Under the pieces are notes generated by a model, which was given only the letters and a program-made list of their open reading frames with translations, made no database searches and was not told the DNA's origin. This document shows positions 16,469 to 25,555 of a DNA stretch of 54,061 nucleotides, one piece after another (the stretch's first letter is position 1; every line of letters starts with the position of its first letter). Origin of the DNA: Cryomorphaceae bacterium. Lineage in GTDB: Bacteria > Bacteroidota > Bacteroidia > Flavobacteriales > Schleiferiaceae. The translations under genes and the position numbers were made by a program. Where the stretch lies: assembly GCA_020832345.1 (NCBI GenBank), contig JAFIEY010000110.1, positions 1 through 54,061 of the forward strand. The letters are read 5' to 3'.

Positions 16469-17632
16469 TTAAAGGTTGATCTTCACAAATTCAAGCCAGG
16501 ATTTTATCGAGGTTACACTAATATTTACCTCCACAGGATAGGTATCTGATTCGGGTGTGATAATAAAATTATTTTTGGTTTTTAGGTAGGAAATGACATT
16601 ACTAAATCCTTTGGATAAAGTTGGGGCATTGCTCCATTTAATTTCAGCAGCGACAATTGGTGTTTCATTTTTGGTAATCACAATATCGGCCTCCGCGCCT
16701 TCGTGCGTGCGAAAAAACCACAAATTGTATCCTTCAGGTAAAACAGATTGGGTCTGATTTATCACAAAACCTTCCCATGAAAGTCCGATTTGAGGATGCA
16801 ATAAAACAGATTGAAAATTCTCTAATCCAAACAGCGCGTGGTATAATCCTGAGTCAGCAATATACACTTTTGGACTTTTCACCAATCGCTTTTTGACATT
16901 GGTAAACCAAGGATTTAAAACGGTAATAATATATGACTGCTCCATATAATTGATGCATTTGCGTACAGTTGGCCTGCTTACACCGAGTGCATTTGAGATG
17001 TTTTCAATATTGAGCAACTGACCCTGAGCGTGTGCAATCAGATGTAAAAGTTTTCTTGTAATCACATTACTGGTTCCCAAACCCAAAAGCGGCAATTCTC
17101 TCTCGGTGTATGTGTTAATAAAATTCACCCGCCATCTCAAACTTAAAATATCAGTTTTCTTGAGTAGCGTTTCGGGAAAACCACCGCGAACAAACAGGGT
17201 TTTCCAATCCACCTTGTGACCAATTTCGAGTAAGCTAAACGGGTACATTCTCAAATATGCAACGCGTCCGGCAAGTGATTCTGAGCTGTCCCTAAGCAAT
17301 TTGGGTGAAGCAGAACCCAGAAGGATATAACGTCCCGGTACTCGGTTTCGATCAATTAGTGCGCGAAGGACCGGGAAAATTTCTGGTTTATGATGAATCT
17401 CATCAAGAATAACACAATCACTTTTTAAAGCCTCTAAAAAAAGCGTCGGATTTTGCAGCTTAGCTAAGTCTTCAGGAAATTCCAAATCCAAATAGTGCGT
17501 GGATTTTTTATTCAAACTTACGATTGACTTTGCCAAAGTTGTTTTGCCAACTTGACGAGGTCCGGTTAAAACTACGGCGGGAACATCGTCCAAATAATCT
17601 AATAATTGGCCAAAAGCATGTCTGTTTTTCAT
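16469..17632 (-). CDS. AAA ATPase with DUF4143 C-terminal domain
   Basis: The 387-residue protein has an AAA_14 domain with Walker A GPRQVGKTT (24-32), Walker B VILDEIH (74-80) and sensor GSASPKLL. A winged-helix-like segment follows (NISNALGVSRPTVRKCINYM). The C-terminal DUF4143 region has EADIVI then AAEIKWS, the D...ExK spacing of PD-(D/E)XK nuclease folds. Such proteins are patchily distributed and often found alone, and their biological role is not settled. It is monocistronic. Its upstream region contains about 2.5 tandem copies of a 53-bp hairpin unit, which could bind its own winged-helix domain; that is inference. Confidence 0.9.
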   Translation of the reverse strand: MKNRHAFGQLLDYLDDVPAVVLTGPRQVGKTTLAKSIVSLNKKSTHYLDLEFPEDLAKLQNPTLFLEALKSDCVILDEIHHKPEIFPVLRALIDRNRVPGRYILLGSASPKLLRDSSESLAGRVAYLRMYPFSLLEIGHKVDWKTLFVRGGFPETLLKKTDILSLRWRVNFINTYTERELPLLGLGTSNVITRKLLHLIAHAQGQLLNIENISNALGVSRPTVRKCINYMEQSYIITVLNPWFTNVKKRLVKSPKVYIADSGLYHALFGLENFQSVLLHPQIGLSWEGFVINQTQSVLPEGYNLWFFRTHEGAEADIVITKNETPIVAAEIKWSNAPTLSKGFSNVISYLKTKNNFIITPESDTYPVEVNISVTSIKSWLEFVKINL

Positions 17633-17670
17633 AATAGCCTATTTTTCAATGCAAAAATAACACACATATC

Positions 17671-17815
17671 TCGAAATTTGAAAAATAAAGTTCCGATTTT
17701 CGGGGTAAAAAAATAAAACTACCCTGAAATTCGGAAGTTTTAGTTCCGATTTTCGGGGTAAAAAAATAAAATTACCCTGAAATTTGGAAGTTATAGTTCC
17801 GATTTTTGGGGTAAA
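17671..17815. repeat. Tandem 53-bp hairpin repeats upstream of the DUF4143 ATPase
   Basis: Units start TTCCGAT at 17691, 17744 and 17797, an exact period of 53. In each complete unit, TTCCGATTTTCGGGGTA is followed, after an A-rich loop, by TACCCTGAAATTCGGAA, so each unit is an imperfect inverted repeat. A partial unit precedes (17671-17690) and the last is incomplete. The array fills most of the 307-base gap between the ATPase start (17632) and the TPR gene (17940). Confidence 0.9.
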
Positions 17816-17939
17816 AAGTGGGTTTATATTGAAATTTCACAGACTCACTAATAATGCTCGTTAAATCAAAATATACCACCATTACGTATTTCGTCGGTAT
17901 ATATCTTTTGGCAAATCATACATTCGTCAAAAAAAGCGC

Positions 17940-19118
17940 ATGCGGTTTTTATACTTCGGTTTTTTTTTATTTCCCATCTTGGTTTGCGGGCAATCTCGTA
18001 TAGACTCGCTTTCGCATGCGGATGATTTAGTGCAATCCAAGCAATACGAAACCGCTTTTAGTTGGTTGGAATCCATGGATCCTAAAAATGCCCAACCGGA
18101 AATTATTTTGCGGAAAACGCATCTGGCCCTGCATTGCCATGTTGCAACGGCATTGCACCAAATGTTTGCCTTCGTCGATATTGACCCAAATGACGATATA
18201 GAAAATTATCGGGGCGTTTCGGGATCTTTCACATTTTTTCAATTCCCGATCAAACAATTGCTCAATAAATTACACCTACAACAACCTTATGATTTGGAAC
18301 TCACTCAGGCCTTGGTCGAGTTATATTATCAGGCATCTACACATTACGGGGCTTTTTGGCAAGGCGAAGATGTATATGATAACCTGCAAAAACACTTGAA
18401 AGCCTATCACAAACTTCGGGGCGGTGGAAATGCAGAAAGCTATTACCGAATAGGTGTTTCACATTTAGCCAAAAAAGATTACGCCTCGGCAGAAGAAAAT
18501 TTTCGCGTTTCCCTGATGATGGATAGCTCATCTGAAAATGCCGCTGCATATTTTAACCTCGCATTTACCTATATGGAGATGGGAAATATCGAAAACACCA
18601 TCCACTTCGCAAAAAAAGCCTTTTACAAATTTACTGAACGCGCCTACAAAGCAGATGCAGCTAGAATTCTGGGGGATATGTTCACCCAAAAAAAGGACAA
18701 AAACCAGGCACAAACGTATTATGAAGCTTCTCTGAATTTGGATCCGGGAAACTATTTTACCCTGCTTCCATTATTAAAAATTTACGTCGGTAAGCAACAT
18801 CCTGAATCGCAACGTTTGTGTTTGGTGTTCTTTGAACTCGACCCAACCAACCCGACCATATATGACGAACTAGTATCCATTTTTGAGAAATACCATCAAA
18901 AAGAAGAATTGGTGCAGTTTTTTCAAAATCAAATATCCAACTACGAGGACCACCAAATTTTGGGAAATCTACATTTTCATATTGGAAAATTGCAAATGGA
19001 TGCGGATAAAATCGCGGCCCGTCACCATTTCCTCGAAGCCAGAAACCAATTTGAACAAATCTACGAAAACGGTCATGGCGTTTTTGCGGTAGTGGATGCC
19101 GCTTTAAAACTTTTATAA
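17940..19118 (+). CDS. Secreted/periplasmic tetratricopeptide repeat protein
   Basis: The 392-residue protein has a short signal peptide (MRFLYFGFFLFPILVCG). TPR-like helices run through it, clearest at about 160-270: YYRIGVSHLAKKDYASAEEN, AAAYFNLAFTYMEMGNIENT and ARILGDMFTQKKDKNQAQTY. No enzymatic domain is seen. It is probably a scaffold for protein contacts in the periplasm. It reads alone; the methyltransferase downstream has its own promoter box. Confidence 0.82.
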   Translation: MRFLYFGFFLFPILVCGQSRIDSLSHADDLVQSKQYETAFSWLESMDPKNAQPEIILRKTHLALHCHVATALHQMFAFVDIDPNDDIENYRGVSGSFTFFQFPIKQLLNKLHLQQPYDLELTQALVELYYQASTHYGAFWQGEDVYDNLQKHLKAYHKLRGGGNAESYYRIGVSHLAKKDYASAEENFRVSLMMDSSSENAAAYFNLAFTYMEMGNIENTIHFAKKAFYKFTERAYKADAARILGDMFTQKKDKNQAQTYYEASLNLDPGNYFTLLPLLKIYVGKQHPESQRLCLVFFELDPTNPTIYDELVSIFEKYHQKEELVQFFQNQISNYEDHQILGNLHFHIGKLQMDADKIAARHHFLEARNQFEQIYENGHGVFAVVDAALKLL

Positions 19119-19187
19119 ACACAAAGGTACGAAATGAATTCCTCGTTATTGTGCTTTTGGTCACCCACCAAATCCCTTGTAAAAAAC

Positions 19188-19195
19188 TACCTTTG
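19188..19195 (+). promoter_or_regulatory. Promoter -7 box of the methyltransferase gene
   Basis: TACCTTTG, an exact TAnnTTTG match 14 bases before the ATG at 19210. No -33 box at standard spacing. Confidence 0.55.
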
Positions 19196-19209
19196 CAAGA
19201 AAATTACAA

Positions 19210-19839
19210 ATGGAATTCCTCGACCGCAAAACCCACTGGGAAAACATATATCAAACCAAAAACACGCTGGAAGTTAGTTGGTTTCAAAAACACCCAAAAA
19301 CCTCAATCAATCTGATAGGAACCGGAAATGAAACCAAAAAAATCATCGATGTGGGGGGAGGTGACAGTCACCTTGTGGATCACCTACTCAAATTAGGATT
19401 TCAGGATATTACCGTTTTGGACATTTCAAAAAAGGCCATCGAATCCGCAAAAAAGCGACTTGGAGAAAAGGCCGAAAAAGTAAAATGGATCGTTTCGGAC
19501 ATCACTAATTTTATCCCCACTGAAAAATATGACATCTGGCACGATCGCGCTGCCTTCCACTTTCTAACGGATGAATCAGAAATCAAAAAATACATTCAAA
19601 CCGTTCAGTCCAGCATCAATCCCGGAGGAACAGTCATCATGGGTACTTTCTCCACCGCTGGCCCCACCAAGTGCAGTGGTATTGAAATAAAACAATACAC
19701 CCCGGATTCACTAACTGAAAGATTTACGCCTTTTTTCAATTTGGACAAGCACTTGACCGAAGACCACAAAACGCCTTCTGGCAAAACCCAGAATTTTGTT
19801 TTTTGTCGGTTTACCCGTTTGATGGAGGATGTTGAGTAA
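19210..19839 (+). CDS. Class I SAM-dependent methyltransferase
   Basis: The 209-residue protein has a Rossmann-like methyltransferase fold. Motif I is IIDVGGGDSHLVDHL (residues 46-60), with an acidic end of strand 2 (TVLDISKKAIESAKK), motif II around WIVSDIT, and a substrate-side segment IWHDRAAFHFLTDE. The start THWENIYQTKNTLEVSWFQ is typical of a small subgroup related to thiopurine/tellurite-type methyltransferases. The substrate cannot be deduced. It converges on the patatin gene with only three bases between stops. Confidence 0.85.
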   Translation: MEFLDRKTHWENIYQTKNTLEVSWFQKHPKTSINLIGTGNETKKIIDVGGGDSHLVDHLLKLGFQDITVLDISKKAIESAKKRLGEKAEKVKWIVSDITNFIPTEKYDIWHDRAAFHFLTDESEIKKYIQTVQSSINPGGTVIMGTFSTAGPTKCSGIEIKQYTPDSLTERFTPFFNLDKHLTEDHKTPSGKTQNFVFCRFTRLMEDVE

Positions 19840-19842
19840 AAA

Positions 19843-20991
19843 CTATTTGGCGTAAGTGGGGCCTATTTCCACCAATTTTTCAATCCAATGATCCAATGAC
19901 CACTCACCATTGGAAGGTGCATTAGCCGCTTCAATGGTTCGTCTTCCGGCTTCTTTCAAATTGGCGATATTTTCAGGAGAAGCATCTGCCATGTCCTTTT
20001 CGTAAAGCGGTGTTACATCAGTGTCAAAACCGCGCAATTCTCCGGGCACATCAATCCTTTTGTAATTTTTATGCATATCATCTCCCAGGGTTTCAAACAA
20101 TAAGCGCAGTTGATAATTTACCGTATCCTGTGCGCCGTCCATCATAATGGTAGGTATTGATTTTGCCCAGGAAATAACGCCCCAATTATTTGCACTGCTT
20201 TTATTTTCACTATTGTCCTTTTGGGCACCCGTTCCCAAAGATAAAATCATCATCTCGCTGGCTTTGGGATTTTCTATTTTTAATTCTTTGAAGTCTGTAG
20301 TTCTGGCCTCTGCGTATGCACACATGGCCGGGTTATTGGCAAAAACACCACCGTCTAGATTTACCATTTTCAACTTTTTATAGGGGTGCTCGGGGTAATT
20401 CTCAATTTTGGCCGGCGGAAAGTACGTGGGTGCAGCCGAAGTTGAACGCGCAACATCCCGCAATAAATAACGTCTTTTTTTCGCTTTCTCCTCGTTTTGT
20501 TCATGACTATTAAAGAAAACCGTGCTTTGATCCTTCAAATTAAAAGTGGTAATGATGCACGGTTTCATCAAATCGTGGAAATATAGTTCCTTAAAGTATT
20601 TTTTAAACAGGAACTCAATTTGTTTTGGATTATAATCTGTGGCATTAAACAATTGCCTTATTCCGAAAAACGATCTACGCTTGGAGTCATTAAAAATCGA
20701 ATAGCCATGTTTTTCATAAAGCTTTAGAGCTTTAGTTGCGGGATACATGCTACTCGGGCCATCGGGTTCATTTTTATTATTGGGCAATAAATACATACAA
20801 CCCAAAATGCCACCTGTACTTGTGCCTACAACCATATCGAAGTAATCCGAAATTCGGGCGTTTTTGTTTTTTGAAAATTCCTGAATCTTCTCTTCGATAT
20901 GAACCATCACCATTGCGGGAATGATGCCTCGAATTCCACCTCCATCCAGACTCAAGATGCGGACTTTTTTGTTGCTTTTTTCGTTTGACAT
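19843..20991 (-). CDS. Patatin-like phospholipase
   Basis: The 382-residue acyl hydrolase has the complete patatin catalytic set: oxyanion-hole motif SLDGGGIRG (residues 17-25), nucleophile elbow GTSTGG with the catalytic Ser, and the Asp of the NLDGGVFANNP block. This is the soluble plant-patatin/iPLA2-like type with no membrane or beta-barrel domain, so probably cytoplasmic and acting on phospholipid acyl chains. The ATG at 20991 is preferred to 21018 because it fits the family start. It lies 65 bases downstream of the MSEP-CTERM gene on the same strand and may share its transcript. Confidence 0.9.
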   Translation of the reverse strand: MSNEKSNKKVRILSLDGGGIRGIIPAMVMVHIEEKIQEFSKNKNARISDYFDMVVGTSTGGILGCMYLLPNNKNEPDGPSSMYPATKALKLYEKHGYSIFNDSKRRSFFGIRQLFNATDYNPKQIEFLFKKYFKELYFHDLMKPCIITTFNLKDQSTVFFNSHEQNEEKAKKRRYLLRDVARSTSAAPTYFPPAKIENYPEHPYKKLKMVNLDGGVFANNPAMCAYAEARTTDFKELKIENPKASEMMILSLGTGAQKDNSENKSSANNWGVISWAKSIPTIMMDGAQDTVNYQLRLLFETLGDDMHKNYKRIDVPGELRGFDTDVTPLYEKDMADASPENIANLKEAGRRTIEAANAPSNGEWSLDHWIEKLVEIGPTYAK

Positions 20992-21056
20992 GGCTTTGCA
21001 GTTTAAAATTTTCCGCAAGCTATCAAAATTTTACAAATATTTAAGCCCCTTTTGTA

Positions 21057-23819
21057 TTATCTTATTGTTTTAATGTACAAACGGTAGCTCAACCAAAATA
21101 AACCGCAAATAATTAAAAGCCAAAAAATACCCTTGGGTTCAGACATGCCCATCAATTGATCACTTACATCAAATCTGGCATCACCCTTTAATACTTCCGC
21201 TTGTTTTCGCGCCAACATTTCGCGTTGCGCATCGGTTTCCACCACAATAAATGCCGTTACGGGTGTCAAAACTCCGGCAAAAAAACTTTGCTGTACCAAT
21301 GGAAGCCAATACGAATCGTAGTTTTTCGGATTAATTACGCGTTGTTTGTGCGCCGATTGCAATACCATACCGTTCCCCCAGAAATCAGTGGAATCGGTCA
21401 GTGCCCAATCCGGTTCATGATTTAAAAAATACACCTCATCGCTTTCATCATCGCGTAACCAGGTCGTGAGAGCGCTCCTTCCCGGCCAGGCAACTACCTC
21501 GCGCAAGCCTGGGAAGTTGGGACTTTTTTCGCACAGCGATTTAGACCACAACCGTCGCGGATAAAGCGTACCATCCGGCTTCATTTCAAAATAATAATCC
21601 CCATCCGGATAGGTAAATCGAAAATCATCAAAATCATCGGGAATGATGGCGTATTTCATACTATCAGAAACCACGACCATGACCGGAACCCGTTCCTCCT
21701 TTGCTGCAATAGAATTTCGCAAAACTTGCTCTATGGCGCGTTCCAGGAAAAAAGCACCCTCAGACATGCGACCGTTTAATGCATTCCAATTTTCCGAATA
21801 CTTAAAATTTCTCCCCACCGAACCAGCCATTGTAACCACAGCATCTTCGGCCAAATCCGGATGTCGGGATATCAACTGCTGTATTTGATTTCGGCGAAAT
21901 TCACTAAGGGGAATGGTCGCATCAATAATAAAATGAAAGTAGGGTCTGCGTTGCAAACGATCTCCTATTTGTTTGTCACTTCCGGTGACCAAACCGCACA
22001 CGCCTTCCATTTCCCAACTTTTTGGGGTTTCGGTCGGTTCACCTAAAGTAAACGACCAGTCATCAATGGTAAATTGCACGGGATTTCGGTGTACAAGTTC
22101 AAATCCGGTTTTACGGGTTTCGTTATCTGAAAATGGAAACACCCTAAATTCTAGTGCATTACCCCGACTGTAAAACAACAATCCCGGATCTCGCTTTTGC
22201 ACATTCCGAATAAGCGAATATATCCAAATCGCAGACTTCTTTTCCACCAATTGTCCTTTTTCTATAGTGCCAAAAACATCCAAATAATAATCGCTGACAA
22301 AACATCCTTCTGGAAGTTGAAATCGGGTGGAATATTCCGCGAGATTGGATTGCGAATGATTGGTAATTTCCAGATCAATTTGACTTACCCAGCTACTGCG
22401 ATTTTCATCGTAATAACTTTCCGCTTTGGCTTCACTTATAATTACCAAATTGGAAACAGAAGAAGATGAGGTAACTGTTGGGGATTTTTGCACGCCCAAA
22501 AACACCTGCTCTAAAAGGTCGATATTCTCATTGGACAAAGTCATTCGGTCAAAAACCAACCACTGGTAGAACCCCGATATAAATGGTACGGTTTCTTCTA
22601 AAAAATCCATATTCCTTAAACTCCTTCGGTTGTTTAATCTTGCATATTTTATAGAGGATCGCAAAATTTTTGCATTCACCGAATAATCGACCCCTGGATC
22701 GGGTGTGTGGAGATAGGTCAGGGCCGTATTGAGATTGGCGCGTTGCATTAACCCGTAAACCGTCACCGTAGTAGGCAAAATCAAAAAAGTTACAATCAAA
22801 CCGGCAAATAAAAAGGATTTTCCGTAATGGTCTTTCAAATATTTAAAATCGCGCATCAGACTTTTAAAATGAATGGCAGCAACGACCAGTGGTGTAAGCA
22901 TTAATATGCCTATGCCCAGAAAAATAATTAACACAATAGAGATGGGGAAGAATGGAAAAAACACCAGAAAAAAGTAGGCCGAAAATGCAAAAGTGAAACC
23001 CTTTCCCAAAAAGATAAGCAATCGCATAAAGGGAGCATCCATTCGCGGAAGGGAAAGCAGAATTCCGTTTAGAATTGCGAGGGCAAAAAAGCTGAAATGC
23101 GAGAAGTCTCCAAAAACGCTCATCTCAAGGGAAAGAATAAGTCCAAAAAGCGGTAAAACCAAAGTAATAATTGCCGTGGAAATCCAGCTTTCCATTACGT
23201 TGTGTTTGGCTCGAAAAAGCATCCAATTGGAAAAATATATCAGAAAAAAGAGTAAAATGCTGACGCCTAATACCACGGAAACAAGATAAACATATTTCAG
23301 TGATTCAAAATAAATGAATAACTCGAAAAAATTCAATACAATATATGCCATGATGAATATAACCACCCCGGCAAGGAAAAAATATCCCATTCTCGTCTCC
23401 AGCCATTTGGGAAGAATCTCAATCAGGCAAACCATTCCGTAGAAAACACCAATGCCTAAAAAAGTGAAAACAATTAATACCGGACTCATGACAAACATCC
23501 AGCTGGGCAAATTCATCGTCAAAACATTATCGATAAATAAAAAGAAGAATAACACGATGACCAAACAATACAGAATGTGCAGTAAAACAAACCCCTTTTG
23601 AATCAAATGTTTTTTGTACAAACACCACAAGCTATAAAACAAAGTTGCCACCAAATGAAAAGCAATGGCTCCAAAGTAAAACATGAACATAGTTTGTTCC
23701 TTGTCGCTAATTTGGGTTTTTAACAACTGAAAATCATAGTGCCCTAGGATTAACATAATGGCCAGGGGTAATGAAATAAACAGAATGGCAAAGAGGGGAT
23801 TACGTGCGCTATTTGTCAT
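21057..23819 (-). CDS. MSEP-CTERM sorting-domain protein with VIT-like domain, exosortase K substrate
   Basis: This is a 920-residue membrane protein. Residues 1-360 hold about ten transmembrane helices. Residues about 440-600 look like a VIT domain (AKAESYYDENRSSWVSQIDL, LPEGCFVSDYYLDV). A VWA-like region follows (YFHFIIDATIPLSEFRRNQI) whose MIDAS motif is degenerate. The C-terminus is a sorting tag: Met-Ser-Glu-Pro (892-895), a hydrophobic helix and a basic end (YRLYIKTIR). This architecture matches the MSEP-CTERM family, known as the dedicated target of exosortase K, which is encoded three bases upstream here. The tag is presumably cut near MSEP and the protein transferred to an unknown acceptor. 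Confidence 0.88.
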   Translation of the reverse strand: MTNSARNPLFAILFISLPLAIMLILGHYDFQLLKTQISDKEQTMFMFYFGAIAFHLVATLFYSLWCLYKKHLIQKGFVLLHILYCLVIVLFFFLFIDNVLTMNLPSWMFVMSPVLIVFTFLGIGVFYGMVCLIEILPKWLETRMGYFFLAGVVIFIMAYIVLNFFELFIYFESLKYVYLVSVVLGVSILLFFLIYFSNWMLFRAKHNVMESWISTAIITLVLPLFGLILSLEMSVFGDFSHFSFFALAILNGILLSLPRMDAPFMRLLIFLGKGFTFAFSAYFFLVFFPFFPISIVLIIFLGIGILMLTPLVVAAIHFKSLMRDFKYLKDHYGKSFLFAGLIVTFLILPTTVTVYGLMQRANLNTALTYLHTPDPGVDYSVNAKILRSSIKYARLNNRRSLRNMDFLEETVPFISGFYQWLVFDRMTLSNENIDLLEQVFLGVQKSPTVTSSSSVSNLVIISEAKAESYYDENRSSWVSQIDLEITNHSQSNLAEYSTRFQLPEGCFVSDYYLDVFGTIEKGQLVEKKSAIWIYSLIRNVQKRDPGLLFYSRGNALEFRVFPFSDNETRKTGFELVHRNPVQFTIDDWSFTLGEPTETPKSWEMEGVCGLVTGSDKQIGDRLQRRPYFHFIIDATIPLSEFRRNQIQQLISRHPDLAEDAVVTMAGSVGRNFKYSENWNALNGRMSEGAFFLERAIEQVLRNSIAAKEERVPVMVVVSDSMKYAIIPDDFDDFRFTYPDGDYYFEMKPDGTLYPRRLWSKSLCEKSPNFPGLREVVAWPGRSALTTWLRDDESDEVYFLNHEPDWALTDSTDFWGNGMVLQSAHKQRVINPKNYDSYWLPLVQQSFFAGVLTPVTAFIVVETDAQREMLARKQAEVLKGDARFDVSDQLMGMSEPKGIFWLLIICGLFWLSYRLYIKTIR

Positions 23820-23822
23820 GAC

Positions 23823-24374
23823 TTATCGAAGTTTTATTTGAGACATGGAAAGAGAAGCATACTTTTTTATGAGGTAAAAACCAGCGAGAAATAAAGCAAT
23901 GGCGGAGAGAAAAACCGCGTTGCCTACCCACTCATGTAGTCGATAATGGGGGCCTGCGGGCAAAATACCATTGCCCCAAACCTGCACATAAATGGAAACC
24001 ATAATCCGCAAAGTATTTATCCCAACGGCAAAAAGAAAAGCCCAGAGGGGAATGAAGTAAAACACCAAAAAGCGCTGGTGTCTAAACAAAATAGACATGA
24101 AGGCGATGGACAACATAAAAAAAGACAAACCCGAACAGCTTTCGTTCAAAACCACCATTAGTTCTGGAAACACAAAACCAGAATCCACGACCATTTCGGT
24201 AGCAAAAAACTTCTGAATAAAAGATGCAGTCGGGTGAAGCAAGAGCGGGTGGAAGTGGGTAGAAAAGACATATACACAAAAGGTAACCGCGCTCATGGCG
24301 ACAAAGCGAAAGGCAGTTTTTCCGAAAATCATCCGGAAAATTTTGTCCAATGAAGTTTGGCTATCGGTTTGCAA
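23823..24374 (-). CDS. xrtK: Exosortase K
   Basis: Exosortases are integral membrane cysteine transpeptidases that process PEP-CTERM-like tags. The 183-residue protein has about five hydrophobic helices and the three exosortase catalytic residues in proper order: Cys80 in NESCSGLSFF, Arg123 in GINTLRIMV and His147 in HEWVGNAVF. Its small size and its neighbour with an MSEP tag identify type K. The gene is first in a unit with the substrate gene, with a three-base gap. A NusG-like gene diverges from it across a 255-base gap. Confidence 0.88.
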   Translation of the reverse strand: MQTDSQTSLDKIFRMIFGKTAFRFVAMSAVTFCVYVFSTHFHPLLLHPTASFIQKFFATEMVVDSGFVFPELMVVLNESCSGLSFFMLSIAFMSILFRHQRFLVFYFIPLWAFLFAVGINTLRIMVSIYVQVWGNGILPAGPHYRLHEWVGNAVFLSAIALFLAGFYLIKKYASLSMSQIKLR

Positions 24375-24580
24375 GTAGCATTTAAAATTTTCGACCTAAC
24401 ATGAATTTGGCTTTTTTAAAAAACCAAGAACCTATAAATCACATAAATTCCGGTAAGCATGACAAAAACCTGCCGATGCCTTTTAAAAACTCAAAACAAG
24501 CGTAAAATATTGCCTCAAAGATAGAAGCGAATTTTAAGAATAATTACGACAACAGCTATGATTTTTTATAAAGTTCATTG

Positions 24581-24588
24581 TTACTTTG
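24581..24588 (+). promoter_or_regulatory. Possible promoter -7 box of the NusG-like gene
   Basis: TTACTTTG, 41 bases before the ATG at 24630. It is one spacer base short of TAnnTTTG but of the same form as the box before ftsX. Confidence 0.35.
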
Positions 24589-24629
24589 CCATTCTCTTAC
24601 ACTACACTATTCACAGCAAACGAAATTTA

Positions 24630-25136
24630 ATGAACTGGTACGTCATTTATACAAAACCTCGGGCGGAAAAGAAAACGGCCGATTTATTGGAAAGACGGGG
24701 TATTGAGACCTATTGTCCGGTACAACGACAGCTCAGGCAATGGAGCGATCGGAAGAAATGGGTGGAAATGGTCGTGATTCCGTCTTATGTATTTGTGCGA
24801 TGCGAGGAAAACCAAAGACACCGAGTAATAAACGAACCCGGCGTATTAAACTTTGTCTATTGGCTGGGAAAGCCCGCCTTGGTTCGCGATGAAGAGCTCA
24901 AGCGGCTTCAAGATTTCTTGCAAGAATACAACAACCACGAAATTTCTTATGAAGAATTAAAACCCGGAACAAAAATCCGGGTAGAAGGCGGCCCCATGGA
25001 CAGCAAAACGGGTGTGGTGGTAAAGGTGTCAAAAACCAAGGCGCGTATAGAATTCCATGGAATGGGGATGGCGTTTATTGCCACCATCAAGCGCTCACAG
25101 GTTAAAAAAGAAAAAGAATCTGCCGAAAATCAATAA
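24630..25136 (+). CDS. NusG-family antiterminator, UpxY/RfaH-like
   Basis: The 168-residue NusG paralogue has an N-terminal NGN domain (MNWYVIYTKPRAEKKTADLL to about residue 100) and a C-terminal KOW domain (PGTKIRVEGGPMDSKTGVVV). NGN-KOW factors of this length in Bacteroidota (UpxY type) let RNA polymerase pass through long polysaccharide operons. Here no such operon follows: the next gene is convergent and overlaps the stop by seven bases. It would have to act in trans, or be a relic. The ATG at 24630 gives the normal family start; the longer frame from 24558 is unlikely. Confidence 0.88.
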   Translation: MNWYVIYTKPRAEKKTADLLERRGIETYCPVQRQLRQWSDRKKWVEMVVIPSYVFVRCEENQRHRVINEPGVLNFVYWLGKPALVRDEELKRLQDFLQEYNNHEISYEELKPGTKIRVEGGPMDSKTGVVVKVSKTKARIEFHGMGMAFIATIKRSQVKKEKESAENQ

Positions 25137-25555
25137 TACTTTAAGGCGACAGAAACCACAGTTTTAGGCGCTTCCCCTACCGTAAATTTCGCATCATCGA
25201 AGGCTGGCGGACGCAATCCTTTTGGCAGCGCATTATTGGAAAATCCAAAACCCTCTTTGGGAACACCCACAAAATTCTTGTCCATTTCCAAATTCTCATT
25301 TTCATCGTCCACCACACTTAGGGCGTAATTTCCTGGTCGGTTGATGGGAATTTTTACCCGCATCACGCCGTTATCAATGTTTTCTTTGGGAAAAGTGAAA
25401 TAATCTTTTGGTTCATAAGGAAACCCCTCGGATGTATTGTACAGCGAAATCAACATTTGACCCTTATCGTTTCTCACATTGTGAATTTCCACCTCGATAC
25501 TGTTCTCCGAAGTAGAAAAAAGAATTTGCAAAAAAAGAAAGACACTAAATACCAT
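25130..25555 (-). CDS. DUF2141 family secreted protein
   Basis: The 141-residue protein has a hydrophobic N-terminal signal (MVFSVFLFLQILFS). A beta-sandwich follows, with the DUF2141 pattern VEIHNVRNDKGQMLISLYN, INRPGNYALSVVDDENENLEMD and GVPKEGFGFSNNA. The family is common in Bacteroidota and of unknown role, often predicted to be periplasmic or secreted. It is monocistronic, and its last codons overlap the convergent NusG-like gene. Confidence 0.88.
   Translation of the reverse strand: MVFSVFLFLQILFSTSENSIEVEIHNVRNDKGQMLISLYNTSEGFPYEPKDYFTFPKENIDNGVMRVKIPINRPGNYALSVVDDENENLEMDKNFVGVPKEGFGFSNNALPKGLRPPAFDDAKFTVGEAPKTVVSVALKYY

Noticed and set aside
17671-17815. CRISPR array
   Set aside because: Repeats are contiguous with a 53-base period and no variable spacers; each unit is a hairpin and no cas gene is near.
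19843-20991. CBASS-type defence effector (CapV-like patatin)
   Set aside because: No cyclic-oligonucleotide synthase or other CBASS gene is adjacent; neighbours are a methyltransferase and the exosortase unit.
24630-25136. Start of a capsule locus led by a UpxY factor
   Set aside because: The following gene is convergent and no glycosyltransferase or flippase gene follows in this direction.
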